Positions 43,976 through 53,107 of a stretch of 64,000 nucleotides of DNA are shown here, piece after piece. The position numbers and the translations under genes were made by a program. Where the stretch lies: contig NZ_SUKF01000002.1 in NCBI RefSeq assembly GCF_005047655.1, positions 186,001-250,000 on the forward strand, read 5' to 3'. Under the pieces are notes generated by a model that was not told the origin of the DNA, ran no database searches, and saw only the letters and a program-made list of their open reading frames with translations. The stretch is from Sinimarinibacterium arenosum. GTDB lineage: Bacteria; Pseudomonadota; Gammaproteobacteria; Nevskiales; Nevskiaceae. How positions within the stretch are numbered: the first letter of the stretch is position 1; each line of letters starts with the position of its first letter.

Positions 43976-45357
43976 TGCCTGAACTGCAGTTTCTAGGTGC
44001 CTGCGAACGCGTAACCGGTTCGTGTTATCTGCTCAGGACCGAACGGGCCTGCGTGCTGATCGACTGCGGCTTGATTCAAGGCAGCGATGCCGAGGATGCG
44101 CTGAACGCGGCTCCATTTGCGTTCGACGTTGATCAACTGGACGCGGTGATCCTGACGCATGCCCATCTGGATCACTCAGGTCGCCTGCCATTGCTGTACA
44201 AGGCGGGCTACCGCGGCCCGATCTTCACCCATCGCGCCAGCCGCGATCTGTGCCGGATCATGTTGCGCGATGCCGCCTACCTCAACGAGATGGATGCACG
44301 CCTCGAATCGCGCAAGCGCGTCCGGCGCGGTGACGCCCCAGTTGCCCCGCTATATACACAGCAGGATGCCACTGACGCCCTGAAGCTTTTCCGCGGCGCG
44401 CGATATGAAGAGGCCATCAAGGTGGCGCCAGGGGTGGTCGCGCACTTCCGCGACGCCGGCCACATTCTGGGCGCCGCGTTTGTCGAACTCAGCATCGGCG
44501 ACGGCGACAACACGCGACGCATCACCTTTAGCGGCGACCTGGGCAACGGCACGTCGCCGTTGATGCGCGCACCCGAGCGGCCACAGGCCACCGATCTGAT
44601 GCTGCTCGAAAGCACCTATGGCGACCGGATCCATCCGGCGTGGAACCGCACCGTTGAACATCTGCACGAAGTGCTGGATCAAGCCCATGCCGACGGCGGC
44701 ATCGTGCTGATTCCGTCCTTTGCAGTGGGACGCACCCAGGAGATCCTGCTGCTCCTGCACCAGCACTACGAGGACTGGAATCTCGATCGCTGGCGCGTGC
44801 ATCTGGATGGCCCGCTCGGCGTACAGGCGACATCGATCTATGCCCATCACGCCAGATTGCTCGGCGCCGATGCCGTTGAATTCGCGGACCAGCAGTTCCG
44901 TTTGCCGAACATGCAGTTCACGCGCACACCAGGCCAATCGCAGCAGCTCAACAATGCCAAGGGTGGAACGCTGATCATTGCCGGCGCCGGCATGTGCAGC
45001 GGCGGTCGCATCCGCCACCACCTGAAGCATCACCTGTGGAAGCCAAACACCCACGTGCTGCTGGTTGGCTATCAGGCCTATGGCACGCTGGGCCGGCGCC
45101 TGCAGGATGGCGCGCAATCGGTGTCATTGTGGGGCGAGACGATCAAGGTCGCGGCCAAGATCCACACGATTCACGGATTGTCGGCGCATGCCGATGCCAA
45201 CAACCTGTTGCACTGGTATCGTCAGTGCCCGAACCGTCCACGTGTGGCATTGGTGCACGGCGAGCCGCAGGCACAGGAGGCTCTGGCAGGAACGCTGGAA
45301 AGTCGCTGCGGCGCGACGACACTGATCCCGAAACTGGGCGAGCGGATCACGCTCTAG
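43975..45357 (+). CDS. MBL-fold beta-CASP RNA-processing exonuclease-like protein
   Basis: A 460-residue metallo-beta-lactamase with a beta-CASP insert. Zinc motifs: LTHAHLDHSGRLP (HxHxDH), FRDAGHILGAA and SGDLGNG; beta-CASP part SFAVGRTQEILLLLH, then IIAGAGMCSGGRIRHHLKHH and the final IHGLSAHADANNL. This is the Ysh1/CPSF73-like group, which cuts RNA. Co-translated with the Usp gene, so it may be a hypoxia-induced RNA decay factor. Confidence 0.87.
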   Translation: MPELQFLGACERVTGSCYLLRTERACVLIDCGLIQGSDAEDALNAAPFAFDVDQLDAVILTHAHLDHSGRLPLLYKAGYRGPIFTHRASRDLCRIMLRDAAYLNEMDARLESRKRVRRGDAPVAPLYTQQDATDALKLFRGARYEEAIKVAPGVVAHFRDAGHILGAAFVELSIGDGDNTRRITFSGDLGNGTSPLMRAPERPQATDLMLLESTYGDRIHPAWNRTVEHLHEVLDQAHADGGIVLIPSFAVGRTQEILLLLHQHYEDWNLDRWRVHLDGPLGVQATSIYAHHARLLGADAVEFADQQFRLPNMQFTRTPGQSQQLNNAKGGTLIIAGAGMCSGGRIRHHLKHHLWKPNTHVLLVGYQAYGTLGRRLQDGAQSVSLWGETIKVAAKIHTIHGLSAHADANNLLHWYRQCPNRPRVALVHGEPQAQEALAGTLESRCGATTLIPKLGERITL

Positions 45358-45914
45358 CGTCGCTGATCCATCGACGGGCCTTCATCCGCCTGGATATCGG
45401 CAAGTCGATGCAGCTCAACCGGCATCGCCGCCATCCTCCGGTAGATCCGCGACTGCCGTCGCCAATGCCAGTAGTCGAACAGAAACGTCTCCAGCGGACG
45501 CCACATCACGACCCAGCCGACGATGGTCAGTCCGTCGTACAGAAAATTGCCGAGGAGACCTCGCTCGCTGGCATTGCCCAGCAGTTCCGCCACGAGCAGA
45601 CACAAGGCCAGAAAGCCTATGCCGATCAGCAGATTGAAACGCCCCCGGCGTAACTGCTCGCGGGTCTCGGCATCGCGACCGAGCGCGCGGTCGGAAAAGT
45701 AGTGGTGGATTGCATCGCTGACACGCTGCTGCGGATCGATCAGATCGGGCCACTCCTGAAGATAGAGCGCCAGCGTCAATGGAGCGTCATGCGGAAGCTC
45801 CCTCGCCCAATCGACCAAATAGGTTTCCGCGCCGGGTTCCAGATCGCGCTCTGAAAATGGCGAGGGGTCGAGCGAATTAAACAGCTGCTGGATATTGCGC
45901 AGCTGAATCTGCAT
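45354..45914 (-). CDS. Two-helix membrane protein of unknown function
   Basis: A 186-residue protein with a soluble N-terminus (LNNSLDPSPFSERDL-type start, then ETYLVDWARELPHDA) and two hydrophobic segments (LLIGIGFLALCLLVAELLG and FLYDGLTIVGWVVMW). The C-terminus, RPLETFLFDYWHWRRQSRIY, is basic and aromatic. I have no family name for it. It faces the beta-CASP gene tail to tail and overlaps it by four bases. Confidence 0.65.
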   Translation of the reverse strand: MQIQLRNIQQLFNSLDPSPFSERDLEPGAETYLVDWARELPHDAPLTLALYLQEWPDLIDPQQRVSDAIHHYFSDRALGRDAETREQLRRGRFNLLIGIGFLALCLLVAELLGNASERGLLGNFLYDGLTIVGWVVMWRPLETFLFDYWHWRRQSRIYRRMAAMPVELHRLADIQADEGPSMDQRR

Positions 45915-45969
45915 TCGCCCGCGCCCCTCGGCGCTCGTTCCGGTCACCGCGACCGGCCCCAGACTCGGA

Positions 45970-46719
45970 TCAGGCTGCGATCGCCCAATCGCTGCTGATG
46001 CTGCTCAAGCCAACCGGCTCAGCCAGCTCGGTCAATCGTGCGTGATCGCGCACAGTCAAGGTCTTGTCGCGGGATTCGAGCACACCCTGATGCTCCAGTC
46101 GCGTGATGACGCGGCACACCGTTTCGGTCGCCAAGCGCAGGTAATTGCCAATGTCACGACGCGTCATCGGCAGACGGACGCGATCCGATGCGCCGCCCAG
46201 ACGGCTGGCCATCGACAGCACAAACGCGGCGACGCGTTGTTCTGCGGTGTAGTCGCCGGACAGAGACAGAGCAGCCGACAGCTCATGACTGGTGCGCTGC
46301 AGCAGGCGCTGCAACAGAATCGGGGACTTTGTCGCCAGCGCCGCAACCCGAGCGCGCGGAATGACGCAGACCTGCGAGGGTTCGACCGCTGCCGCGCCGC
46401 AGGGATGGCGATCGCGCGCCAGCGCGTCCAAACCCACTAGATCGCCCGGGAGATGGAACCCGCGAATGCGCTCATTGCCATCCTGATCGACGGTGTAGGT
46501 CTTGATGCAGCCGGCACGAACCAGATACAGATTTTCGGCGACGTCACCTGCCGAGAACAGCGCGCCATTACCCGGGAACACCGGCATGTGGGTTTGCACC
46601 GCGTCGTTCCACTGATTCAGCGCCTCCATCGAGACCCCACCAGTGAAACAGCGGCTGCCTGCGGGGCAGATCGAGCAATTGGGCTTGCAGCGCGAGCTGG
46701 GGGCTGAATCGAAGGCCAT
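45970..46719 (-). CDS. FNR/Anr-type oxygen-sensing transcription regulator
   Basis: A 249-residue CRP/FNR protein. Cysteines match the [4Fe-4S] ligands of FNR: Cys15-x2-Cys18-x5-Cys24 and Cys118 (QVCVIP). The effector domain (GDVAENLYLVRAGCIKTYTV) precedes the DNA-binding helix-turn-helix MTRRDIGNYLRLATETVCRV. In the recognition helix, the usual ESR contact reads E-T-V-C-R, with Cys where FNR has Ser212. It should dimerise and bind TTGAT-N4-ATCAA sites when oxygen is low. It lies just downstream of fixJ and upstream of no other minus gene in an obvious operon. Confidence 0.88.
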   Translation of the reverse strand: MAFDSAPSSRCKPNCSICPAGSRCFTGGVSMEALNQWNDAVQTHMPVFPGNGALFSAGDVAENLYLVRAGCIKTYTVDQDGNERIRGFHLPGDLVGLDALARDRHPCGAAAVEPSQVCVIPRARVAALATKSPILLQRLLQRTSHELSAALSLSGDYTAEQRVAAFVLSMASRLGGASDRVRLPMTRRDIGNYLRLATETVCRVITRLEHQGVLESRDKTLTVRDHARLTELAEPVGLSSISSDWAIAA

Positions 46720-46899
46720 GGTGCATCTCCCGGTGAACGTGAGACGCAGATTGATCTTTTTGCACGTCCGGAAACATTCGGACCTTCCGCAGACCCCACT
46801 GGGGGAACTACGTATTCACGGCAACGTCACACTGCCGCCCGTTTTGCTCTATTTGTTTTATTTTCAAAGGCTTGAAGCAAATATTTCCAGCATCACCCG
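46720..46899. other. AT-rich spacer between fixJ and the FNR gene
   Basis: No gene. It should contain the FNR gene promoter; a TTGATC (about 46751) half-site is present without a matching second half. A T-rich block (46849-46866) is close to the fixJ end and may be part of a terminator or the FNR promoter. Confidence 0.35.
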
Positions 46900-47514
46900 T
46901 CAAGCCTGGCGCAGCGTCATAACCAGCTTGACCAGCTGTGCCAACGACCGCACCTCCATTTTCTGCATCACCCGTGCCCGATGCAGCTCAACGGTGCGTT
47001 CGCTGATATCCAGATCCAGCGCGATCGCCTTGTTGGCACCGCCATCGACCAGCATCTGCGCCACTTCACGTTCGCGCGTGGTCAGTGAAGACCACCGCGC
47101 CTGAATCTCATCGGTGCGCTGGAGTTCCGCACGCTCACGCGCATCCTGTTCCAGCGCCTTCTGCACGCGGCGGATCAGATCCTCGTCATTGAACGGCTTC
47201 TGCAGGAAGTCGAACGCTCCGGCCCGCATGGCTTCCACTGCCATCGGCACATCACCATGCCCGGTAATGAAGATCACTGGCAGCGAGCAACGCCGCTCAC
47301 TCAGAACGCGCTGAACGTCCAGACCACTCATGCCTGGCATGCGCACATCGATCACCAGGCAGCCGGGGTGATCGGGCGTGTACTCCCGCAGGAACTGCTG
47401 CGGGTCGTTGAAGGTGCGCGTACGCAGCCCCACACTGCGCAACAGCAAGCTGACGCTGTCGCAGATTGGCTCCTCGTCATCGACAATGAAGACAGTGACT
47501 TCGCGGTCGTTCAC
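46900..47514 (-). CDS. fixJ: FixJ-type response regulator
   Basis: A 204-residue regulator: receiver domain with phospho-acceptor Asp56 ([12 protein letters not shown]), Lys106 (FLQKPF), and a LuxR-type helix-turn-helix ([20 protein letters not shown], then [20 protein letters not shown]). FixJ proteins phosphorylated by FixL turn on microaerobic genes such as fixK/anr. It overlaps fixL by four bases (47511-47514), so the pair is co-translated. Confidence 0.9.
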   Translation of the reverse strand: MNDREVTVFIVDDEEPICDSVSLLLRSVGLRTRTFNDPQQFLREYTPDHPGCLVIDVRMPGMSGLDVQRVLSERRCSLPVIFITGHGDVPMAVEAMRAGAFDFLQKPFNDEDLIRRVQKALEQDARERAELQRTDEIQARWSSLTTREREVAQMLVDGGANKAIALDLDISERTVELHRARVMQKMEVRSLAQLVKLVMTLRQA

Positions 47515-49037
47515 GACAGCTCTCCCTCATCTGCTGCCGGCAGCCGCAGCGCAAATGTCGTGCCGCCGTGTTCATTCAAGAAGTAGCTCAGCTCGCCACC
47601 ATGGGCGGCGGCGATCGATTTACAGATGGACAAACCCAGCCCCATACCCTGCGGCTTGGTGGTGAAAAAAGGCTCGAACAGACGCTGCACGACCGTTGGC
47701 GACAGCCCCGGACCACAGTCTGATACGCGGATCTCGATCCAGTGCAGCTCAGGCGTCAGCGTTTCCAGTGTAATGGCGCCAACAATGCCCGCGTCGTTCA
47801 TCGCTTCCATTGCATTGCGAACCAGATTGAGCACGATCTGCTGGATCTGGATGCCGTCGCCAGAGATCGGGGGCAAATCCGACTCCAGCCGCAAATGGAG
47901 ATCGAAACCGTCGCCGCGCAACTCAAACTCGACCAGGCGCGCGACATCGCGCACCAACTGGTTGCTGTCGAGCAACTTACGCTCGGCATCGGCACGCTTG
48001 GCCAACGCACGCAGCCCGCGGATGACCTGCCCGGCCCGTTCGGCCTGGGTCGCGATCTTTTCGAGAATGCTGAGCATCTCGCCCGCACTGGCCTGGTTGC
48101 CCAGCATCATGCGCCGGCATGCACTGGCATAGCTGGCAATGGCCGTTAGAGGCTGATTCACCTCATGCGCAATGCCACTGACCATCTCACCGAGCGTGCC
48201 GATACGACCAACATGCGCCAGACGATCACGCAGCTCGTCGGCTTCGCGGTTGGCCTCGAACAGCGCAGTACGATCGACGATTTCGCCAATCAGCATCTGC
48301 GGCAGTCCCCGCTCATCGTCAATGACCGCCGCGTAGTGCGTGGCATGGATTACGCTGCCATCCTTACGCAGGTAGCGTAGCTCACAGGTGCAGGAACCAC
48401 CCTCCAGGCTCATGCGCTGGAAGTGCTGCCGTGCAATCGCTCGATCATCGGGATAGATCAGATCGTCGTGGCGCGCACTCAACAACTCGTCGGGCGCATA
48501 GCTCAGCAGCTCCGACGCCGCACGGTTGACCTTGAGCAGATAGCCATCGAGGCTGGTAATGGTGATTGCTGTCGGCGCATGTTCGAACACCAGCCGCAAT
48601 TCCTCCGTACTGCGTCGGAGCTCCTCCTCCTGCCGCTTGCGCTGCGTGATGTCGCGCAGGATGCCGACGTAGCCATGTTCATCGCCGTCAGCAAACTCGC
48701 CAACCGACAGATCTATCGGAAAGGTGCTGCCATCAGCCCGCTGCGCGATAACTTCGCGCCCGATGCCGATGATTCGGGGTACGCCGGTGGCGTGATATCG
48801 ATTGAGGTAGCCGTCATGCTCGTCGCGAAAAGGTTGCGGCATCAACACGTTAACGTTGCGCCCAACAATTTCGGCAGGTCGGTAACCGAAAACGCGTTCT
48901 GCTGCCGCGTTGAAGCGCGTGATATTCCCGCACTCGTCAATCAGCACCATCGCATCAGCTGCCGCATCCAGCAGTGCAGACAGCTGGTCGCTCGAGGCAG
49001 CATGCGCAGAGGAATTCAAAGTCTCCATCGCCATCAT
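47511..49037 (-). CDS. fixL: FixL-type haem-PAS oxygen-sensing histidine kinase
   Basis: A 508-residue cytoplasmic sensor kinase without membrane helices. PAS-1 (about 18-135) keeps the residues of Bradyrhizobium FixL haem binding: His74 and Arg94 are 20 residues apart ([17 protein letters not shown]), matching FixL His200 and Arg220. PAS-2 (145-260) follows. The kinase has His291 ([14 protein letters not shown]), an N box ([15 protein letters not shown]) and G boxes ([18 protein letters not shown]). It should autophosphorylate when haem is deoxy and pass phosphate to FixJ. Hsp20 lies 28 bases upstream in the same direction. Confidence 0.9.
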   Translation of the reverse strand: MMAMETLNSSAHAASSDQLSALLDAAADAMVLIDECGNITRFNAAAERVFGYRPAEIVGRNVNVLMPQPFRDEHDGYLNRYHATGVPRIIGIGREVIAQRADGSTFPIDLSVGEFADGDEHGYVGILRDITQRKRQEEELRRSTEELRLVFEHAPTAITITSLDGYLLKVNRAASELLSYAPDELLSARHDDLIYPDDRAIARQHFQRMSLEGGSCTCELRYLRKDGSVIHATHYAAVIDDERGLPQMLIGEIVDRTALFEANREADELRDRLAHVGRIGTLGEMVSGIAHEVNQPLTAIASYASACRRMMLGNQASAGEMLSILEKIATQAERAGQVIRGLRALAKRADAERKLLDSNQLVRDVARLVEFELRGDGFDLHLRLESDLPPISGDGIQIQQIVLNLVRNAMEAMNDAGIVGAITLETLTPELHWIEIRVSDCGPGLSPTVVQRLFEPFFTTKPQGMGLGLSICKSIAAAHGGELSYFLNEHGGTTFALRLPAADEGELS

Positions 49038-49065
49038 TCTAACGGCGACGGAGAGCCGCCGGCAC

Positions 49066-49503
49066 TCAGGTTACCGTGATTTTTTTGGTCTCAGCCTTGG
49101 TCTTGGCGACCTTGGGCAGGTGCACGGTGACAACACCGTCCTGATAGTCCGCGGAGATTTGCTCGATAGCGACATTCTCCGGCAGCGCGAAACTGCGCGA
49201 AAAACCGCCGTAACTGCGCTCCACGCGATGGTGCTTCTCGTCCTTGTCCTCTTTCTCGAAGCGGCGCTCACCGGACAGCGTCAGAATCCCGTTGTCGACT
49301 GAAATGTCGACATCCTCGCGCTTGACGCCGGGCAATTCACCCTTGATCAGGTACTCGGTCTCCTTCTCGCTAATGTCTACGGCCGGCGCCCAATTGGCCA
49401 TATCCTTGCCCATTTCTGCCGGCATCCCGCGCCCGAAGCCACGACGCAGCGAATGGAACAGGTCATCCATCTCCCGCAAAGGATTCCAGACCACTGGTTG
49501 CAT
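49066..49503 (-). CDS. Hsp20 small heat-shock protein
   Basis: A 145-residue alpha-crystallin-type chaperone: N-terminal [16 protein letters not shown], crystallin domain ([40 protein letters not shown]) and the C-terminal IxI-like tail KKITVT. AGGAG lies seven bases before the ATG. It is upstream of fixL and likely shares its transcript; a perfect FNR box lies 73 bp ahead of its start. Confidence 0.88.
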   Translation of the reverse strand: MQPVVWNPLREMDDLFHSLRRGFGRGMPAEMGKDMANWAPAVDISEKETEYLIKGELPGVKREDVDISVDNGILTLSGERRFEKEDKDEKHHRVERSYGGFSRSFALPENVAIEQISADYQDGVVTVHLPKVAKTKAETKKITVT

Positions 49504-49569
49504 GACAGGTCTCCTGGTGACCCCCCGGATCGGGCAGAAGAGTATTTCCCCGGCGCCGAAGCCTGTTCA

Positions 49570-49583
49570 TTGATTCTGATCAA
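49570..49583 (-). promoter_or_regulatory. Perfect FNR/Anr box upstream of hsp20-fixLJ
   Basis: TTGAT-TCTG-ATCAA matches the FNR/Anr consensus exactly and is symmetric. Its centre is about 73 bp before the hsp20 start. It would let the FNR protein activate hsp20 and, by read-through, fixL and fixJ. Confidence 0.85.
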
Positions 49584-49598
49584 TCGGACCCGCGCCCG

Positions 49599-49612
49599 CT
49601 GACGCGGATCAA
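49599..49612. promoter_or_regulatory. FNR/Anr-like site in the hsp20/deacetylase divergent region
   Basis: Read on the minus strand it is TTGAT-CCGC-GTCAG, the same half-conserved form as at 41486 and 42939. It lies between hsp20 and the histone-deacetylase-family gene and could serve either direction. Confidence 0.5.
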
Positions 49613-49744
49613 CGCATCCGCACATCCAGGAACCGACACTGTGCCGCTTGGCGAGGCGCGTCGATCAGACGATGATGAGATGTACCCCGAACCCTGCAGC
49701 CCAGACACCACCGCACGCGGATATCAATATCTAGAGGAGCCCCC

Positions 49745-50695
49745 ATGCGCGCCAACCTGCCCGTGGCCTGGATCAGCCATCCGGTCTGCAGCCGCCACCA
49801 GATCGACGAAGATCATCCGGAATCGCCACAGCGACTGGCCGCGATCGAGGATCGTTTACTGACCAGCGGCCTCGGCGACTTCGTTTGCCGGCATGAGGCA
49901 CCGGACGCGACCCGCGACCAACTGGAACGCGTGCACGAATCGAGTTACATCGACCACGTTCTGCGCCACCGCCGCATTGGCGACGTTCGCGTCGTGGTCG
50001 ACAACGACACCGCATTCAATCGCTACACCGTGGATGCGGCACTACGAGCCGCCGGCGCCGGTGTTCTCGGGGTCGATCTGGTGATGCGCGGCGAAGCCGG
50101 CCTGGCATTCTGCGCGGTACGCCCGCCCGGCCACCATGCCGAACGCGCACGCACGATGGGATTCTGCTTTTTCAACAATGTCGCCGTTGCCGCCGCGCAT
50201 GCACTCAGCTACGGACTCGAACACGTTGCCATCATCGATTTTGACCTGCACTACGGCAATGGCACGGCTGACATATTCAAAAACGATCCGCGGGTCTTGC
50301 TGCTTTCGACCTATCAGCATCCCCTGTATCCGTACTGGACTGGCGTCCCCGACGCAATCAATCTGATTGACGTCCCGCTCAGTCCATACACCCACGGCGA
50401 AGCTTTTCGAGCCGCCGTACTGAATGAATGGATGCCGGCACTGGAGCGCACCCGCCCCGAGCTGATTCTGGTTTCAGCCGGCTTCGACGCGCACGCGGCT
50501 GATCCGATGGGGGATTTGCGCCTGCAATACGAGGATTACCGCTGGCTTGGCTCGCTGATCAAGGATCTGGGCGAGTCGAGCGCGCAGAACCGCATTGTCG
50601 CGACGCTGGAGGGGGGATACGACCTGACCGCGCTGGCACGCAGCGTTGAAGCATTCCTGACGCCGTTCCTTGGCGGCGAAATGATGCCACTCTGA
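49745..50695 (+). CDS. Histone-deacetylase-family (class II type) amidohydrolase
   Basis: A 316-residue zinc deacetylase. Active-site signatures: RPPGHHAERARTMGFCFFNN, the zinc ligands in IIDFDLHYGNGT and SAGFDAHAADP, and the catalytic tyrosine in LEGGYDL. Bacterial members remove acetyl groups from polyamines, acetoin-pathway substrates or protein lysines. AGGAG lies upstream. It is the first gene of an operon with a Pat-type lysine acetyltransferase, so protein deacylation is a reasonable guess. Confidence 0.86.
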   Translation: MRANLPVAWISHPVCSRHQIDEDHPESPQRLAAIEDRLLTSGLGDFVCRHEAPDATRDQLERVHESSYIDHVLRHRRIGDVRVVVDNDTAFNRYTVDAALRAAGAGVLGVDLVMRGEAGLAFCAVRPPGHHAERARTMGFCFFNNVAVAAAHALSYGLEHVAIIDFDLHYGNGTADIFKNDPRVLLLSTYQHPLYPYWTGVPDAINLIDVPLSPYTHGEAFRAAVLNEWMPALERTRPELILVSAGFDAHAADPMGDLRLQYEDYRWLGSLIKDLGESSAQNRIVATLEGGYDLTALARSVEAFLTPFLGGEMMPL

Positions 50696-50731
50696 TCCCG
50701 ATCCACTGACACTCAGCCCCCCAAGCCACAC

Positions 50732-53107
50732 ATGAGCATCCGCCACCTCGACAGCCTGTTCCGCCCGCGCGGCGTCATTGTCATCGGCGAGCCACAGGAC
50801 GCCCCCTCGGTCGAGCTGCTACGCAGCCTGGACCCGCTGCCGGTCGAACGACGCAGCATGCTCGGCGCCAGTCGCGACGGCTGGACCACAGCACGACGCC
50901 CCTCGGACGTCGTCGACGGCGAACTCGCAGTGGTACTGGATCCCACTGCCATCAACCCTGCAGTGGTCCGCAAACTCGCCGCCCGCGGCTGCCGCGGCAT
51001 GATCTGGGTCAGCGACACACCGGTGCCGGCGCCGGTGCTGCGGGCCGGTCGCGAAGTCACCTTGCGCGTGCTCGGCCCCTACAGCTCCGGCGCCGCGCAC
51101 GCCTACGGCATCGGCGCGTCAGCGTGGCAGCTCCCCGCACCGGGCACCACCGCGCTGATTGCGCAGTCGCGCTCGATTGCCGGTGCCGCGCTGGATTGGG
51201 CGGCGGGCCACGCGCTCGGCTTTTCATGGCTCGCGGTGACCGGCGGCGAAGCCGACGTCGACGTTGGCGATCTGCTCGACTACGCCGCGCTGGACCCCCG
51301 CACCCATGCGGTCGTGCTGCAGCTGTCACGCATCGCCAGTTCGCGAAAATTCATGTCAGCCGCGCGCGCCTGCGCGCGCTCCAAGCCGGTCATCGTGCTG
51401 CAGACCCCATCGCAAGGGGCGGATGGGCAATTGCTCGATCCGGTGATGTCGGCAGCATTCCGCCGTGCCGGCCTGGTCGAAGTCGACCGCGTCACCGCGC
51501 TATTTTCCGCCCTGGCCGCACTGGAGCGTGTCGGCGAAGCCACCACCGGACGCATCGCGGTCATCGGCACCGGCTCCGGCATCTGCCAGCTGGCCCGCGC
51601 TGCGCTGATGCGCGAAGGGCTGACTCCGGGCGCCCCGGGCGACGGCATTGCCGAACGCATCGTCGAGCAGGCGCCGGGCGCGCAGGTTTCCGCAGCCTCG
51701 ATCGACATCGGCCTGGCCGACGACGCGCAGACCGTGGCGGTACTGCGCACTGCGCTGTCGACCCCCGAATTCGACACCGTGCTGTTTGTACGCAGCCCGA
51801 CCCCGGGACGTGACGATGCATTGCTGGCACAGGCGCTGGTCGATTCCGGGCTGCGCGAACGCTTGATCGTGGCGTTCATGGGCCAGGCCCGCACAGCGCC
51901 CGCCGTCCGGATCTGCGCCGAGTCGCGCATCGCTGCGTTCGCCTCCGTGGAGGCGGCCGCCCGCGCGCTGCGGTACCGCCGCGAGCACCGACGCACGCAG
52001 GAAATCCTGATGCAGACGCCCACCCTGGACCCGGTGGTGCACAAGAACGGCGCCCCGCCGAAACTGGTAGCGGCACCGCGCCGGGCCAGTCCACGAACCC
52101 TGACCGCGGAAGAAGCGCAGGCGTTGATGGCGGCCTACGGCCTGCAAGCCGCCGCGTGGATGGGCGGCGAAGGGCGCGGCCTGCGGGTGCGCCTGCGGCG
52201 TCATCCGCAACTGGGCATGCATCTGGAGCTGCGGCTCGATCCAGCGTCGATGTCCGCGCCAACCGTCTATGCCCTGCCGCCGCTGGATGATGTGCTGGCC
52301 GACATCAAGCTCCGTGAAGCGGGTCTCGGCTCGCGCAATGAAGCGCCGCCTGGACTGCGCGTGCGCGACTACGCCACCGCATTCGCGCGGCTGGCGCAGT
52401 TCGCGGTCGAACAGCCCTTGCTGCATGAGGCCGACATCCGTCTGGTGCCGGGCGACGAGATTGCCGAAATCGGTTCCGCGCGCATCCTGGTCGACTGCGA
52501 AGCGCCACCGGAACGCGACCGTCTGGCTTTGGCGCCCTATCCGGCGGAACTTGAACACAGCGCGCTGTTGCGCGACGGCCGCCCCTATCGCATCCGTGCG
52601 ATTCACCCGACCGACGAGCCGGCTCTGATCCGCATGCTGTCGCTGGCAGACCCCGAAGAGATCCGGCTGCGATTCTTCCGCTACATCCGCCAGTTCACGC
52701 ACACCATGGCCGCGCGCATGACGCAGATCGACTACGACCGCGAAATGACGCTGGTTGCCGTGCCGCAGGACGACGACGACACCGTCATCGGCCTGTCGAC
52801 CGTGGTGATGGACCCGGATCTGCAGGAAGCCGAGTACGCCGTGCTGGTGCATCACGATTACGTCGGTCAACGCCTTGGTCGCCAGCTGATGGAGGACATC
52901 CTGACTTACGCCGCCGCGCGCAAGGTGCCTCAGGTCTATGGCGACGTGCTGCTGGAAAACAGCGCCATGCTCGGCCTCGCCCAGCGTCTCGGCTTTACAC
53001 GTCAGCGCCACCCGGACGATCCCGGATGTGTGCGTGTCGTCATCCACCCGCGTCTACCTGGCTCGACTCCGCTATGGATCCGCTCGCTGCTCTCCGCATT
53101 TACCTGA
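50732..53107 (+). CDS. Pat-type protein lysine acetyltransferase (NDP-acyl-CoA synthetase-like plus GNAT)
   Basis: A 791-residue fusion: CoA-binding and ligase-CoA domains of NDP-forming acyl-CoA synthetases (about 1-420), a shortened ATP-grasp-like region (about 450-620) and a C-terminal GNAT domain (about 625-780; AVLVHHDYVGQRLGRQLMED binds acetyl-CoA). The synthetase part lacks the catalytic histidine of active enzymes (the HTGALAG-like segment reads PSQGADGQLLD), as in known Pat/YfiQ proteins, where it is a regulatory domain. Shorter than the usual near-890 residues. It follows the deacetylase gene by 36 bases; the pair would acylate and deacylate proteins. Confidence 0.84.
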   Translation: MSIRHLDSLFRPRGVIVIGEPQDAPSVELLRSLDPLPVERRSMLGASRDGWTTARRPSDVVDGELAVVLDPTAINPAVVRKLAARGCRGMIWVSDTPVPAPVLRAGREVTLRVLGPYSSGAAHAYGIGASAWQLPAPGTTALIAQSRSIAGAALDWAAGHALGFSWLAVTGGEADVDVGDLLDYAALDPRTHAVVLQLSRIASSRKFMSAARACARSKPVIVLQTPSQGADGQLLDPVMSAAFRRAGLVEVDRVTALFSALAALERVGEATTGRIAVIGTGSGICQLARAALMREGLTPGAPGDGIAERIVEQAPGAQVSAASIDIGLADDAQTVAVLRTALSTPEFDTVLFVRSPTPGRDDALLAQALVDSGLRERLIVAFMGQARTAPAVRICAESRIAAFASVEAAARALRYRREHRRTQEILMQTPTLDPVVHKNGAPPKLVAAPRRASPRTLTAEEAQALMAAYGLQAAAWMGGEGRGLRVRLRRHPQLGMHLELRLDPASMSAPTVYALPPLDDVLADIKLREAGLGSRNEAPPGLRVRDYATAFARLAQFAVEQPLLHEADIRLVPGDEIAEIGSARILVDCEAPPERDRLALAPYPAELEHSALLRDGRPYRIRAIHPTDEPALIRMLSLADPEEIRLRFFRYIRQFTHTMAARMTQIDYDREMTLVAVPQDDDDTVIGLSTVVMDPDLQEAEYAVLVHHDYVGQRLGRQLMEDILTYAAARKVPQVYGDVLLENSAMLGLAQRLGFTRQRHPDDPGCVRVVIHPRLPGSTPLWIRSLLSAFT

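Noticed and set aside
46741-46770. FNR autoregulatory box upstream of the FNR gene
   Set aside because: Only one half (TTGATC) is present; the second half is lacking.
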